A DNA stretch of 64,000 bases from Azolla caroliniana (Eukaryota > Polypodiophyta): assembly GCA_043228905.1 (NCBI GenBank), contig JBHGNT010000012.1, positions 4,526,001 through 4,590,000 of the forward strand. Reading direction: 5' to 3'. The translations under genes were made by a program, and so were the position numbers. Below, one piece after another: positions 12,055 to 23,411 of this stretch. Position 1 is the stretch's first letter. Each line of letters opens with the position of its first letter. Below the pieces are notes generated by a model. It was not told the DNA's origin, did no database searches, and was given only the letters and a program-made list of their open reading frames with translations.

Positions 12055-13290
12055 TTGTCACGTGTACATGTGGGTGTGTGCTACTCAAGCAGAACCACGG
12101 GGGTCTCGGACCAGGGAGTAAAGGAGGGTCGAGGACTCACGCTTGTCGGAGAACTTTGTCAAACAAGCTCGTATACTTGTCGATTTAAGCGCTCGTCAAC
12201 CTTAGGGACTCGTCGAAGGATTACTGGAAGAGAGATGCCCTTATTGAGGGGAGATGCGTTGGCATGCCGAATCTATCCCACAACACGTGGACAAGCGAAC
12301 ACATGAGGAAAGGTTAATGCACACGACATAAATGTTCGAATGCCTTTGTGAAAGGGGAGGTGCATGGGCATGCCCGAATAAACCCCAAGTCACAAGGACA
12401 AGCAAACGCAACAGAGGAAAGCGAACACACAAGGCATGAATGTTCAAATGGCTTTGTGAAAAGGACAGGTGCATGGGCAAGCCCCAATCAACCCTAAGTC
12501 ACAAGGACAAGCCAATGCATGAGAGGAAGGCTAACACACAAGGCACGAATGTTCAAACGCCTTTGTGAAAAGGAGGGGTGCATGGCAAGCCCAAATCAAC
12601 CCCAAGTCACAAGACAAGCAAATGCATGAGAGGAAGGCTAACACACAAGGCACAAATGTTCAAATGTCTTTGTGAAAAGGAGAGGTGCATGGGCAAGCCT
12701 GAATCAACCCCAAGTCATAAGACAAGTGAACACACAAGAAGAAGACTAACATACAAAATTTGGGAGTAAGGTTGGCTGAAAAGACACTTGATTATAACAA
12801 AAGAGTACCCAATACAAAATAGGATTTCAATTGCAAGAAAGAAAGAGGGGGTGGGGGGTTACACAGTAACAACTTCTAGTTAACGACGAGCTCAACAAGG
12901 TAACTTAAGGAGATGGATGGAACAAAGTAGTGTATGCCCTTCATGACGAAGGCTATATCCGAAATTCAAATGAAGAACACTCGAACCACCAACGATGACC
13001 ACACGAACCACCAATGACAAACACACAAACCCATCAATGTCCCTTTCTGAATATTTAAAGTGAATAAAGGATATTATTTGTTGGGAATATGATTTGTGGG
13101 GTAATTTGATGTGTTTAACGTGTGATCCAAAGTATATTTTCTATGTGTAATCGTTCGTCTGTAATTGGTTGTAGCCGATTCGATAGGATATCTGTTACTG
13201 CGTTCCTTACAATGTTCTGAAGGTTGTCTATATCCTCAAGTGTCATGTGGATCAAATGAACTCGGGTATCCACAGAGAAAGTTATTTGGG
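12055..13290 (-). repeat. LTR-like region related to the gypsy LTRs at 42802 and 53659
   Basis: The block ACCACGGGGGTCTCGGACCA at about 12092-12111 resembles GACCATGGGGGTCTCGGACG in the gag-only element's LTRs (about 53699) and GACCGCGGGGGCCCTGAACC at 56181. A minisatellite and a G-rich tract near 12845-12860 follow. This suggests a minus-strand gypsy-type LTR expanded by tandem repeats. The right border is not defined. Confidence 0.4.
12240..12770. repeat. minisatellite, about 109-bp unit, roughly five copies
   Basis: The marker TGCATGGGCA (or a close variant) recurs near 12252, 12361, 12470, 12579 and 12686. Between the markers are conserved strings CCCCAAGTCACAAG, GAGGAAGGCTAACACACAAGG and TGTTCAAATG.CTTTGTGAAA. 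Copies differ by point changes and 1-2 base indels. Confidence 0.88.
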
Positions 13291-13675
13291 TGTTACCCGT
13301 ATGAAATGTATGGGGAGGGTGAGAAACTATAGTTGTGTTGTTGTGTATGTGTAATGTATACAAGTGTGAGTGAGGATGAATATGTGTATGAACACATGCA
13401 CGTTTATGTGCGTGCATGTAAATGTGAGAGAGTGTAGGTAAGTGGTGTCTAAATGGTGAGAAGGTTATGAAGCCACCCTAACGTTCTTGATTTGTAACGG
13501 TTACCTCTTGTACATATATAAACCCCACCCATGGGGCATGAAAGAATATAGAAGAAGTTTCCCTTCAATTTGTGTCTCTCTCTTTCTCTCACTGTCTATT
13601 TCTGTTTCCCCCCCCCCTCTCTCTCCCTTCATGTTTAACCCCCTTAGAATGGCTCCAACCCCCCACCTATAAACA
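13291..13675 (+). repeat. LTR of the TGTTACCC family (copy I)
   Basis: It starts TGTTACCCGTATG and ends CACCTATAAACA, with a TATA box (ACATATATAAACC, about 13513-13525) followed by ACCCATGGGG, then a long pyrimidine tract. The same layout is seen in copies at 19509-19836 (minus) and 42017-42401 (plus). The flanking 5-mers (TTGGG and CTAGG) do not match, so this is probably not a solo LTR but one end of a larger element. Confidence 0.65.
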
Positions 13676-13764
13676 CTAGGAACCCTTGGGGGTAGAGTTA
13701 CCTTCATAACTCCCATGGTTGGCTAAGTACACAATCGACGGGGCGACCCGAAGTCTGTTCCTCT

Positions 13765-14025
13765 TGTTGGCATAAAAGGCCGACTCCTTCCACTTTGTAT
13801 CCTAGTGTGAACTCGTTCACATAGTTAGGGCTTAGTATATAAGCAACAACCTAATCTTCTTGATCAATTATCGGATATTGAGTCTCTGAGTGTGAGAGGC
13901 AAAGAACGTAATAGAGCTTCCATTAAAGCTTCAATCTGTGTATATCTTTGCTTCTTTTGCTGTGTTGTTTTCTGAGTACGAATTGAGACAGATCCTTATA
14001 CATTTTCGCATACACTTACACAACA
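13765..14025 (+). repeat. 5' LTR of copia J
   Basis: 261 bp, TGTTGG...CAACA, directly followed by the degenerate primer-binding site. It contains a TATA-like TTAGTATATAAGC at about 13831. Confidence 0.88.
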
Positions 14026-14120
14026 ACTAGTATCAGAGTGATCTGCTACTCGACGACAACAGACAACAGAAAAGGCTAAAAAGAAAAGACCAAGTTAGTA
14101 AATCTCACTTCCGAAAGAAT

Positions 14121-14767
14121 CATGGCATCAACATCCGGTACAGGAGTTGAGATCCAAAAATTCGACGGCAAAAACGTTGCCCTATGCAAAGAGATGATGC
14201 AGGAAGTCCTGATTATTCGAAGACAGGTCGAGGCCATTTCAACACTCAAAAAATCCGGTACAGGAGTTGAGATCCAAAAATTCAGCCAATGAGTGGAGAT
14301 CAATGGACGAAATCACATACTCCACCATTCGAATGCACCTAGCTGAAAACGTCTACTTCACCATGGCGAAAGAGATGACAATGTTCTCATTGTGGGAAAA
14401 GTCACAAGCCATGTACGAGAAAAAGTCCTCATCTTCAAAATTGATATTGATCAAACAATTGTTCAACATGAAGATTAGAGAGATCGATCCGTCTACCACC
14501 CACATCAACACCTTCACCCGGGTGTTGTCAGAACTCTCTTCACAAGGGATCAACTTTGAGGAAGAAGTGAAAGCCCTTGCCCTCCTATCGACCTTGCCGG
14601 TGAGTTGGGAAGTATTCTGTATGACATATGCCAATAGTCACACGATCCTAAACTTGGATGAGACGATTGACCAACTCCTCACCGAGGACATTCGGCAAAA
14701 ATCGATGGGACTTACCATCGATGAATCAGTAGAAGCCCATCACTCAACCGAGTCGTTCGATCGATAG
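14121..14767 (+). pseudogene. copia J gag (UBN2-type) with internal duplication
   Basis: The gag begins at the ATG at 14121 (MASTSGTGVEIQKFDGKN). From about 14290 it continues as a well-conserved UBN2-like gag: EWRSMDEITYSTIRMHLAEN, then VYFTMAKEMT and SSSSKLILIKQLFNMK, ending in a stop at 14765. Between these parts a 31-bp string encoding SGTGVEIQKF occurs twice, 120 bp apart (14133-14163 and 14253-14283). The second copy is followed by SANEW in place of the expected sequence. A local duplication/deletion has therefore replaced part of the N-terminus and shifted the frame. The gag capsid would pack the element's RNA; this copy is non-functional. Confidence 0.8.
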
Positions 14768-14769
14768 AG

Positions 14770-15480
14770 TCATACGAGACAACAAGCCGACAGAACCAGT
14801 CGGAATACCAACTGATTAAAATCGAGGGGAGACCGACAACGGTTAAAGTCGAGAGTGGGCCGATGAAGCGAATTCTGCACACACTGCAGAAAAGCTGGCC
14901 ACAATGTTTCCAACTGCTGGTCGATCAAGAGAAAAGAGAGTGGTCGGTGATTGGAGCGGAATTGAGAACGACCTGACTCGGACCACTCTCCTACAGGCAA
15001 CCAAATGAATGTTGCCAACACCCGCTCTGGAGAAATTCTCTCCTTAGAGGATTTAGTGATTGGAGAAGTCCTCTATATTGCACATGATGCACATACGTGG
15101 CTATTGGATTCCGGTGCCACAACACAGTCCGACTAGGCAACGAGCAGCCTGATCTGAAAAGGAGTTTGGTCTCCAAACGACTCTAACTGAGTTGGTATGG
15201 ATGATATACCGAGGAAACCTGAAGATAGGAGGCGAACACAAGTACGATAACTTGTACCCATTAATTGCAATCAATCTAGAAGGGGTCGTGAACGTAGTCA
15301 AAAAGACCAACCCAAAGCTATGGCCTGGCCGACTCGGCCATATGTCTTAAACCAGACTCGATTGGCATATGGCGGTCGGCTACATCCCTAAACTCCAAGC
15401 AAAGACAGACTTCTGCGAGCATTGTCAATACGGGAAATAGACCCAAAGTCTGCATGCTCTCCACTATGAGACAATATGAC
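14770..15480 (+). pseudogene. copia J protease/pre-integrase remnant
   Basis: Short in-frame traces survive: WLLDSGATTQSD (copia protease signature DSGA) near 15101, and HCQYGK near 15420 from the GAG-pre-integrase region. Stops occur every few dozen codons. Confidence 0.6.
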
Positions 15481-15499
15481 AACCCCTAAAGCTATCACG

Positions 15500-16110
15500 G
15501 ACACACTAAGCGCGGACTAGGATGGAGCACAAATGATGAGGCTATGAGCGACGGATGAACTTGGATCTTGATGTGATGAGGCTAGGAACTCTAGATGTTG
15601 TGAGCGACATGAGGGCTTGAAGACAAAAATAAAGATCAAGGAGACAAAGATAAGGTTACGAACGTGGAACTCGACGTGATGGGGATAGAAACTTGGGAAG
15701 TTGGGAGCGACGAGATGAGGAACTTAAGACGCTAGGAACAATACAAGAGCATAAAGACAGAGATGTAAATCAAGGAGAGAATATGGGATGAAACGAGAAT
15801 ACTAGATTGATGTGTCAATGACTGGTGTTGAATCCCTTGAAAGGGACCAAGAAGGTTACAAGTATTTATACTGTGAGTTGAAGTACATGCATTAGAATGT
15901 TCTTGAGAATATTTTGGAGAATATTCTAGAACCCTCTAGAACCTTCTAGTTCTAGAACTTTCTAAAAACTCTTAGAACATGAATAGATAATCTATGAAGA
16001 TATACATAACATGATTATATACTTGGATGTGTTGGGTACAATGTAATTCTTGACTATAATACAAGAGGTCAAGAGTTCAAATCTTGACATAAATGTTGTC
16101 ATGCCTGTAA
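15500..16110. mobile_element. non-coding insertion in copia J, with tRNA-like tail
   Basis: The pre-integrase/integrase frame of copia J is broken by about 600 bp without coding capacity. Near-identical strings containing AAAGCT and CACACT flank it (about 15491 and 16100). The insert has repeats of GATGAGGCTAGGAA and ends with GGTCAAGAGTTCAAATCTTG (about 16063-16082). That resembles a Pol III B box and the tail of the LTR-ended insertion at 57425-57846. Borders are approximate. Confidence 0.45.
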
Positions 16111-17238
16111 CAAAAGCTCGTGCACACTGATATATGTGGGCCCACGCCAGAGTGATCACTAGGAGGCTCCCGATACTTCATCACCTTTGTATATGACTAT
16201 ACACTGAAGCTCTAGGCCTACTCGATTAGGTCCAAAGACGACGCGCTCAAGGTCTTCACTCGGTGGATATCTAAAGTGGAGAATCGGTCGGGACACAGAG
16301 TGAAGACACTTAGATCCGACAATGGAGGTGAGTACACCTCTAGAGCCTTGAAATAGTACCTGTCCAACAAAGGGATCCGGCATCAAAAGTCCGTTCCTTA
16401 CACACCCATGCATAATGGAGTGGTAGAACGGATCAACTGAACGATCCAGGAGACGGTGACGGAAATGCTCTAGAAAGCAGGACTAAAGCTAGAATTCTGG
16501 GCATAAGCTTTGCAGACAACAATATACCTGATAAATTTGGTGTCATCAAAGAGCAATCAAGCTCGAAGTGCCACAGGCACTATGGTCAGGGAAACAACCC
16601 ACCTATGATAGGCTCTGTGTATTCGGATGCAAAGCCTACGCATTCATCCCCAGGGATAAAAGGACAAAATTGGCACCCCATGCAACGAAATGCATATTTC
16701 TTGGTTTTGGAACCGATGGGGAATTCGGTTACAGGCTATGGGGCCATGATAACCGGAAACTGATCCAAAGCTGTGACGTAGTCTTCAATGAAGACTCTAT
16801 ATTCCCTCACCGGAACCAGAAGGTGTCCTTCGAAGAAGACAGAGTTGTCATAGAAGAACCATCCCACCCAACCGAATCAGAGATTTGACAAATAGTCGAA
16901 CTCGATAAAGCCAACAATATACCTGTCAACTCCGAATTGACAGCAGGTCCACTAGTCGAACTCGAAGACAAAGCCATCAAAGACAGAGCCGATTCGACAA
17001 GAGTCGAACAAGGCAAAGTCAACAAGATGGGAGTAGGAAATAGATCCGAGTCGACACAGTCTAGAGGGGAGGACAATGTGACACCACTGAAATCCCGACT
17101 TGGAGGAGGGTCACCTAACAAGACTCCTGACACAAATGGTTCCACAAATACCGATCGCCCAATCGAGTCAATCGAAGAATCCAAACCACTTATCTCAGCA
17201 CCTAGGAGATCTGGACAAGCTCGAAGGCCAACAGAGTT
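16110..17238 (+). pseudogene. copia J integrase and linker, fused to the 3' LTR
   Basis: The integrase reads HTDICGPTP near 16118, then RYFITF, LRSDNGGEY (about 16312-16338), and HNGVVERIN (about 16411-16437). All three catalytic acids D, D and E can still be seen, with stops at about 16354, 16438 and 16471. The integrase tail follows from 16590 (YDRLCVFGCKAY and CIFLGFGTDGEFGYRLWG). The acidic linker ends PRRSGQARRPTEF at 17238. There the frame runs straight into the LTR: no reverse transcriptase, RNase H or polypurine tract intervenes. Confidence 0.8.
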
Positions 17239-17512
17239 TGTTGGCATAAAAGGTCGACTCCTTCCACTTTGTATCCTAGTGTGAACTCTTCCACATAGTT
17301 AGGGTTTAGTATATAAGCAACAACCTAACGTTGTAAAAATATCTTCTTGATCAATTATCGGATATCGAGTATCTGAGTGTGAGAGACAGAGAACGTAATA
17401 GAGCTTCCCTTAAAGCTTCAATATGTGTATAGCTTTGCTTCTCTTTCTGTGTTGTTTTCAGAGTACGAACTAAGATAGATCCTCATATATTTCCGCATAC
17501 ACTTACGCAACA
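17239..17512 (+). repeat. 3' LTR of copia J
   Basis: 274 bp, colinear with the 5' LTR apart from base changes and a 13-bp addition near 17331 (GTTGTAAAAATAT). It is not preceded by a polypurine tract. Confidence 0.85.
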
Positions 17513-17928
17513 CCTCCTTCCTACCACAATTACCTTGATCCGGTTACTCGGAAATAGTAACCGAGAGTGCATCGTCTACAAAACAGAGGTAACACAATTT
17601 GGCACGCCTGATTCTAGCTGTGATTACATAGCAAACAACCGAATGAGGAAGACCTAATCGTAGAAATGACACTCCCTAGGGGACTACGCACTCGAACAGA
17701 GTCACGATGTGTAGAACAAGAAGAGAGTGTTACCGAATCCGCACTCACTAAACAACCTCACTTAGAATCGGAAGCTCAATCATCAATGCTTCTCGATATA
17801 GTATCGACCAACAGTAGTAGTTTCGAGGTTGAACACCCTGAAGACAACCTCCCACCTTGGGAGGTATTGGAGGGTTCAAAATTAGACATAATGATGTACC
17901 CCTATCTGCGATACAACAAGGAAGCTGA
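17513..17928 (+). pseudogene. LTR-element leader and start of an unidentified ORF
   Basis: TTTGGCACGCCTG at about 17599 resembles the region after the 5' LTR of several plant gypsy elements. An open frame from 17666 encodes an acidic, Ser/Glu-rich stretch (MTLPRGLRTRTESRCVEQEE at its start). It is cut at 17928 by the LTR of copia K. It may be the 5' part of the element whose LTR lies at 13291-13675. No domain is recognised. Confidence 0.35.
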
Positions 17929-18358
17929 TGTTAGGTGTAAAGACCCGTAGTTCACAAATTAAGTAATTATTCGTATATGTGAACACATTGTTCACCTGGA
18001 CAGGATACCTCCTTTTGTAATGTGAACACAACTCTTTCTTTGTAGGGTTAACTAATATAATAACCTTTTTTTCTTGTGTACCAATCAAGGCGATTGGGTA
18101 AACCAAAAATCTATGTGTCTCTACTCTCATCTCTACTACTCTTTGTTTGCTGAATGTCATCCCTCAATAGTTGCTCCCTCAAACATCCCTCTTTACCTTT
18201 AACTTATATTAGAGCCAAATCTCTTTCCTCTGCTTTGCTGTTTTTTTAGATTCAGAATCAACAGAAAACACTCCAGTTTTTCTTTCAATTCTGTCAAACC
18301 CTTTCCTATCGGTATTCTACTCAATTTCTGAATAAATTTGTCATAAATCTTGGGAGCA

Positions 18359-19508
18359 ATGGCGTCCACTTCAACTGAAGTGAAAAACCTCTTGAAATCA
18401 AGAGATTTTATGGAAAAGGTTTTGAATTGTGGAAAGAGCGTCTGCTGGGCATCCTCTTTTTGAGATATCGTGAAGATGCTCTCGTGGAAAAGAAACCAGA
18501 GAGCATGGAAAATGATGCTTGGAACACTCTGAATAAGAAAGTCATTACATATATTAAAATGTTTGTTTCTGATGAGATTCTTGTAGATATAAAGGGCTTG
18601 ATTATTGCCCATCAAGTTTGGGAGAAACTTAAGACAACTTGCGAGAATACAACTCCTGTGATGAGAAAACTTGTCAGTATGAGGCTTGATGAGTCGAAAG
18701 GTGCAACGGAGCATCTATCGTTATTCATAGGTACTCTATCTCAACTACAAGATTCAACATTACCAACTTTTGATGACAAGCTCAAAGCTATCTTCTTACT
18801 TATGAATTTACATGATACTTGGGAAACATTAGTTGTTTTACTGCCTAATAGCCCCAACTTGACCTTCGATGGTGTGTGAGGCTCTATTCTCAATGAAGAG
18901 ATTAGAAGACAATCTAGTGGAGAAGGTAGTGGTTCAACATACAATATTAGGCGGAGATATGATAATAGGAACCCAAATGTAGGACAAAGAAATAGAAGTA
19001 AGAGTAGAAGGAAAGGAAAGCAACAAGATATCACATGGTATCAATGTGGCCATAAAGGTCATAAGAAACCTAATTGTAGATATTTGAAGATGGAACTAGA
19101 AAGGAAGAAGAGTGTAGGAGAGAAGAAAAATAAAGATGATAAATTTAATACAACAGAGAAAGCTAATATGGCGTCAAATGTTATCATTGGAGACCCATTT
19201 GGTGAAGATGGTGATGTACTTTGTATTTTAGGTGATGCCTTCATAGCTCATGTTCAAGACATGAAAATCACCAAAACAGATGTTATTGATGCTTTATTTT
19301 CAATTGATGATGGATTGACACAAACATGGATAGTAGACTCTGGGGCTTCTTTTCATGTTACTCCATGTTTGGAGCGCTTTACCACATTTGATGCAGGCAG
19401 TTATGGAAAAGTTTATCTTGGTAACAATAGTGATGGTATTGGCACCATACACTTGTCTTTGGATAATGGTCAGGAGTTTGTGCTCAAAGATGCCAGGTAT
19501 GTACCTAG
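18359..19508 (+). pseudogene. copia K gag and protease
   Basis: A start codon at 18359 is out of frame with the main gag frame, so a 1-bp shift lies before 18427. The UBN2-type gag runs to a TGA at 18877 and beyond. The zinc knuckle near 19030 reads WYQCGHKGHKKPNC: the first cysteine of C-x2-C-x4-H-x4-C is replaced by tryptophan. The protease signature WIVDSGASFHVTP is intact at about 19330. The frame is cut after RYVP (19508) by the next element and resumes at 22296 with NIKKSLLSIG. Confidence 0.85.
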
Positions 19509-19836
19509 TGTTTATGGGTGGGGGGTGGAGCCGATCTCGGCTCCATCCCCCCCCCCCCCCCCCAAGGGATTTTGAATGTGAGAGAGGAGAGAGGGAGAGA
19601 TGCAGAGAGAGAGAGAGAGAGAGAAACGGTTTGAGGGTAACTTCAATATATTTCTCTTCTTTTTTAATACCCCATGGGTGGGGTTTAAATAGAATAAGAT
19701 CTAATCATTACAAAAGCCGAATGGACGTAGGTACACCTACTTACCCCACCTAACACTCACACATTCACATTTCATATTACACCTTACACACCACCTTCCA
19801 CATTACACCTAACCCTCCCGTACACCTATGCGGGTA
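19509..19836 (-). repeat. LTR of copy II
   Basis: Read on the minus strand it starts TGTTACCCGCATAGG and ends CACCCATAAACA. It has a TATA-like CTATTTAAACCCC followed by ACCCATGGGG. It includes C16 and (CT)n tracts near 19550 and 19605. Confidence 0.7.
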
Positions 19837-20315
19837 ACACCTGGCACGCCCGTGGGACAGTGCATTCCACGTCGATCCCACAAAGCCCATGCCAAAAATG
19901 GATTGACCGGAAACTCCATCGGTCTTCTCTCGACGGTCGGAAATCCCTCGACCGGATTATTGCTCTACGATCGATAACTTCGATCGGAGCTGGCTTGACA
20001 TGAACCTTCTCGTTCGGTCAGCATATTGCACGATTGGATCACACACCAATCGGCTTTTCGATTGTGGTAAGGTTGTTGAGGGTTAAAAAAGATTGTAGGT
20101 TTATGTGTATACATATATATATTTCTACATTAGTGTGAGTGGTGTTGACTTTTTTTTGTACCATTGAGTTTTTGAAATTCTATTTCGCACCCCTCAAATG
20201 TTTTTTGAAATTCTAGTGAGTACCCTTAAGTTGGGGGAATTCTATCAGCTTCCCTTGAGTTCTTGAAATTTGATTCTGTGTACCCCTCTGTTTTAGGTTT
20301 CCTTTTTGTTTTTCT

Positions 20316-20965
20316 TGTCAGGAATACACGCTCCCTTTGAACAACGCTCGGCCACAACCGAGCCTAGAATCAAACACAGAAAACGGGTAATGAACGCACG
20401 ACACAGTGAAGAGAAGAGTACACAGGATGTTAACGTGGGAAACCCAAACTAGGGAAAAACCACGGCAGCCCACAGACTGCAAACTATCACTATATCACAA
20501 TGTACAATAGTAAAGCACCGAGGCAACGACCTCAAGCTTGCTATCTTCGCCACAGGCGGCGGTTACAACAGAGGCAACGACCTCTTCCTCTCTCTCTCTC
20601 TCTCTCACACTCTGTACACAGTTACGCACTCAAATCTTGCACCAACAAGAATTAATTACTATTATGTTTGCCCTAAGTCATATTTATGCTAATATGACTT
20701 TTCGGCTATTTACAAATATAGCCCCAATGGACTCTCAAAAACATATTTACGAATATGTCCCTTCATCCGGTGAGCACTCCTCACTGGGCCTGCATCATCC
20801 GGCTGTTGCCGGGTACTCCACATCCGGTTCTCACCGGGTCTTCCGTTGCCGGGTACTCGTCATCCGGTTCTCACCGGGTCTTCCTTGCCGGGTACACCAA
20901 ATCCGGTTTCTTCTCAACAACACTGTTCTTCTCACTTCCCATCCGGAGGGACCTATTTCCTAACA
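20316..20965 (-). repeat. family-A solo LTR (copy B), TSD TTTCT
   Basis: Minus-strand LTR from TGTTAGGAAATAGGTCCC (20965) to TTCCTGACA (20316), flanked by TTTCT at 20311-20315 and 20966-20970. No internal region is attached, so it formed by LTR-LTR recombination. It contains about three CCGGGTACTC..CCGGTTCTCA repeats and the three A/T hairpins described for copy E. Confidence 0.9.
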
Positions 20966-21159
20966 TTTCTTTCTTTTCTCTTGCTTTCTTTTTCATCTAC
21001 TTATCTCTTTCATCTTCTTCTGTCATTTTTTCTGTTCTTCTTCTTCCTTTCTTTTTGTTTATTTCTCTCTATGTCGTCGTTGTCATTATCTTTTTCTTCA
21101 TCTCTTTCTCGCAGGGGAGAAAAGCGGCCTTCCTTCTCCTTCTATCTTGATTTTTTGGG

Positions 21160-21900
21160 GGGGAGGGGTGATCTGTCTCTTGGCCGATGCTCGGTCGGCC
21201 GGCTTTGTCCGCTTGTTGTCTTTGTCTGTCTGTCGTGTCTGTCCGGTGGCAGCCGAATCGTCGCTTGGCCGTTTCTAGACAGTCTCGTGGCAATCATTCG
21301 GCCGCGTCTCGGCCATGACTTGGCTCGTGTTCAATTTTTTGGCCATGTCTTGGTCGTCATTCGGTTGTCACTAGGACATGTCTCTATCCGGTCAGCTCTC
21401 TATTCTGTTGTCACTCGGCCGATTGTCTCTTCACCGATTGTTCTTGGCCACATCTCTTGGCCATCTCTTAGTCGTCTCGCAACCGTCCATCGGCTAGCGC
21501 TTGTTCGACTGGGTCTCGGTGGGTTCTCGGCCATGTCTCTTGGCCATGTCTCAGTCGTCTTGCAACCGTCCCTCGGCTAGCGCTTGTTCAACTGGCTCTT
21601 GATGGGTTCTCGACCCTCTTGCGCGGCTGTGTCTTGGCCATAACTCAGTCGCTTCTTGGGTGTGACATACTCTTAGCCGTGCTGTACTCTCGGCCCTTTC
21701 TCAGCCATGCCGTACTCTCGGCCCTTCCTCGGTCGTCCCGTACTCTCGGCCCTTTCTCGGCCGTGCTGCACTCTCGGCCCTCTCTCCGCCGTGGCTAGAC
21801 CATCTTGTGGATGTTGCTCGACTTCTCGACCGATTCTCTAGTTGACGGCTACTTTCTCGGTCGTCCTTGGGCCGAATCTTGGCTTCTCGGTCGTTGTTGG
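21160..21900 (-). repeat. degenerate CGGCCGAG-type repeats inside copy II
   Basis: Short units such as CTCGGCC(G/A)TG.CGTACTCTCGGCCC recur at least six times between 21650 and 21790, and more loosely from 21160. Read as protein on the minus strand this is low complexity with stops. It may be a decayed gag tail. Confidence 0.55.
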
Positions 21901-22295
21901 GTTTATTTGTGACCGTTTTTGTTTCTCGTTGATTGTCGGATGTTGATCGTCTTCATCCAGTGATTGCCGAACCATCTGTAGGGCCAACCCTATCTGGTTG
22001 GCTATCTCGGCCGAACTCTCTAGTTGTCTCAGTTGGCTCGAGCTCTTCTCAACTACTTTCCAAGCCGTCTCTCAGCCAACACTTGGTTGGTCGGTGCTCG
22101 GATTACATTTCTGTTTTGTTCGCTTTCTCTTTTGCTTCCTCATATTCTTCCAACATGCTCCCAACTGCATTTTCCGTGAGTTGGAAAAGAACATAATAAT
22201 TCCTCTTCATGACTTCCACGTGTCCATGACGATTCACTCCCATGACTGTGTCTAGCTTCTTTTTGAAAGCCTCTCATACACCTATACGGGTAACA

Positions 22296-23411
22296 CCTAA
22301 CATTAAGAAAAGTTTGCTATCTATAGGATAGATGGATTTGCATGGTTACACCATATTGTTCGTTGGTGGATTGTGGAAACTTAAGAAAGGATCTATGGTT
22401 ATTGTGAAAGGTTGCAAAAAGGGCACTCTCTACTATTTCCAATGTAAAGCTTTACCTGGAAGGTTTCTTGTGATTGTTGAATTTGACTCTCCTTTAGAGC
22501 TTTGGCATAAGAGATTAGGACATATGAGCCAAAAAGGACTTGAAGTCTTTTCTACTCTAAAAAGATTTGATGTTAAAGGATCAAAGCTAATTTTTTGTAA
22601 TGATTGTCTATTTGACAAACAAGTGAGAAATTCTTATTATTTCGGTGTCTTTTGTAAACCAAATGTGCTAGATTTGGTGCATTCTGATGTATGTGGCATG
22701 CCTGTAAAATCTTTGGGCAGTGTTGCATATTTTATTTCCTTTATCGATGATTATTCTAGGAAGATTTGGGTGTACTTGATGAAAAGAAAAGGTGATGCAT
22801 TTGATGCATTTAAATCTTTTCATGCATTTGTGACTACCCAAAAAGGGACAAAACTGAAATGTCTTAGAACAGATAATGGGGGTGAGTTTACATTTGCAGA
22901 ATTTAAGTTCTTTTGTGACTTACATGGTATTAAAAGAGAGCTTACAACTCCATATAATCCTTCATCAAATGGATTGGGAGAAAGGTATAATAGGACCTTG
23001 TGTGAGCGAGTACGGTGCATGTTGTCCACAACTAATCTCCCTCATGAATTTTGGGGAGAAGCATTAAAAACCGTGGTTCATATATGTAATCGTTCTCCCA
23101 ACAAGTCCTTAAAGAATGGAATCCCTAAGGAGGTTTGGTTTGGCAAACCAACCTCATATTACCATTTACGAATTTTCGGTTGTGATGCATTTGTACACAT
23201 TAGAAGTGAGTTGAGAAACAAGCTCAATGCTAAGTCCACCATGGGCATTTTTATGGGCTATGGTGATGAAGGTGAAATGGGCTATAGGATTTGGTTACCT
23301 CAGTCTAGAAAAATTGTGCGCAGTCGAGATGTTGTTTTTAATGAAGAAAAATTGTTGAAAAATGCTTGTTCCTCTGTTGAGAACTCTAAGAGCGTTACAT
23401 TTCAACAATTA
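22296..23411 (+). pseudogene. copia K pre-integrase and integrase
   Basis: The frame resumes with NIKKSLLSIG, a TAG at 22329, then an open frame of about 360 codons. The GAG-pre-integrase motif LELWHKRLGHMSQKG is at about 22495, with HSDVCGMP at 22681, FIDDYSRKIWV at 22742, LRTDNGGEF at 22864 and NGLGERYNRT at 22970. The D,D,E triad is complete. The integrase tail FMGYGDEGEMGYRIWLPQS is near 23260. The stop is at 23412. Confidence 0.88.

Larger units (their letters stand above)
13765..17512 (+). mobile_element. Ty1/copia element J, internally deleted
   Basis: Two LTRs (13765-14025 and 17239-17512) start TGTTGGCATAAAAGG and end CAACA. They are flanked by CCTCT (13760-13764) and CCTCC (17513-17517), a near-perfect 5-bp TSD. 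A primer-binding-like site (AGTATCAGAGTG, about 14029) follows the 5' LTR. Inside are gag, a degraded pre-integrase part, an integrase with an insertion, and a linker. Reverse transcriptase, RNase H and the polypurine tract are missing. Confidence 0.88.
19509..22295 (-). mobile_element. nested LTR element of the TGTTACCC family (copy II)
   Basis: It interrupts the copia K protease between CCTAG (19504-19508) and CCTAA (22296-22300), a 5-bp TSD with one change. The ends are TGTT...AACA. A recognisable LTR occupies 19509-19836 (minus); only the first 25 bp of the partner LTR can be matched at 22271-22295. Between them lie a degenerate repeat region rich in CGGCCGAG, an A/G-rich tract, and the family-A solo LTR at 20316-20965. 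No complete coding frame is present, so it is probably a non-autonomous element. Confidence 0.65.

Noticed and set aside
12055-12306. Basic 83-codon ORF before the minisatellite
   Set aside because: No domain, and it ends in the tandem repeats; likely LTR sequence.
19509-19836. Independent solo LTR flanked by CCTAG and CCTGG
   Set aside because: The better explanation is a full element to 22295, where CCTAA adjoins copia K sequence and the copia frame resumes; the inner CCTGG is likely chance.
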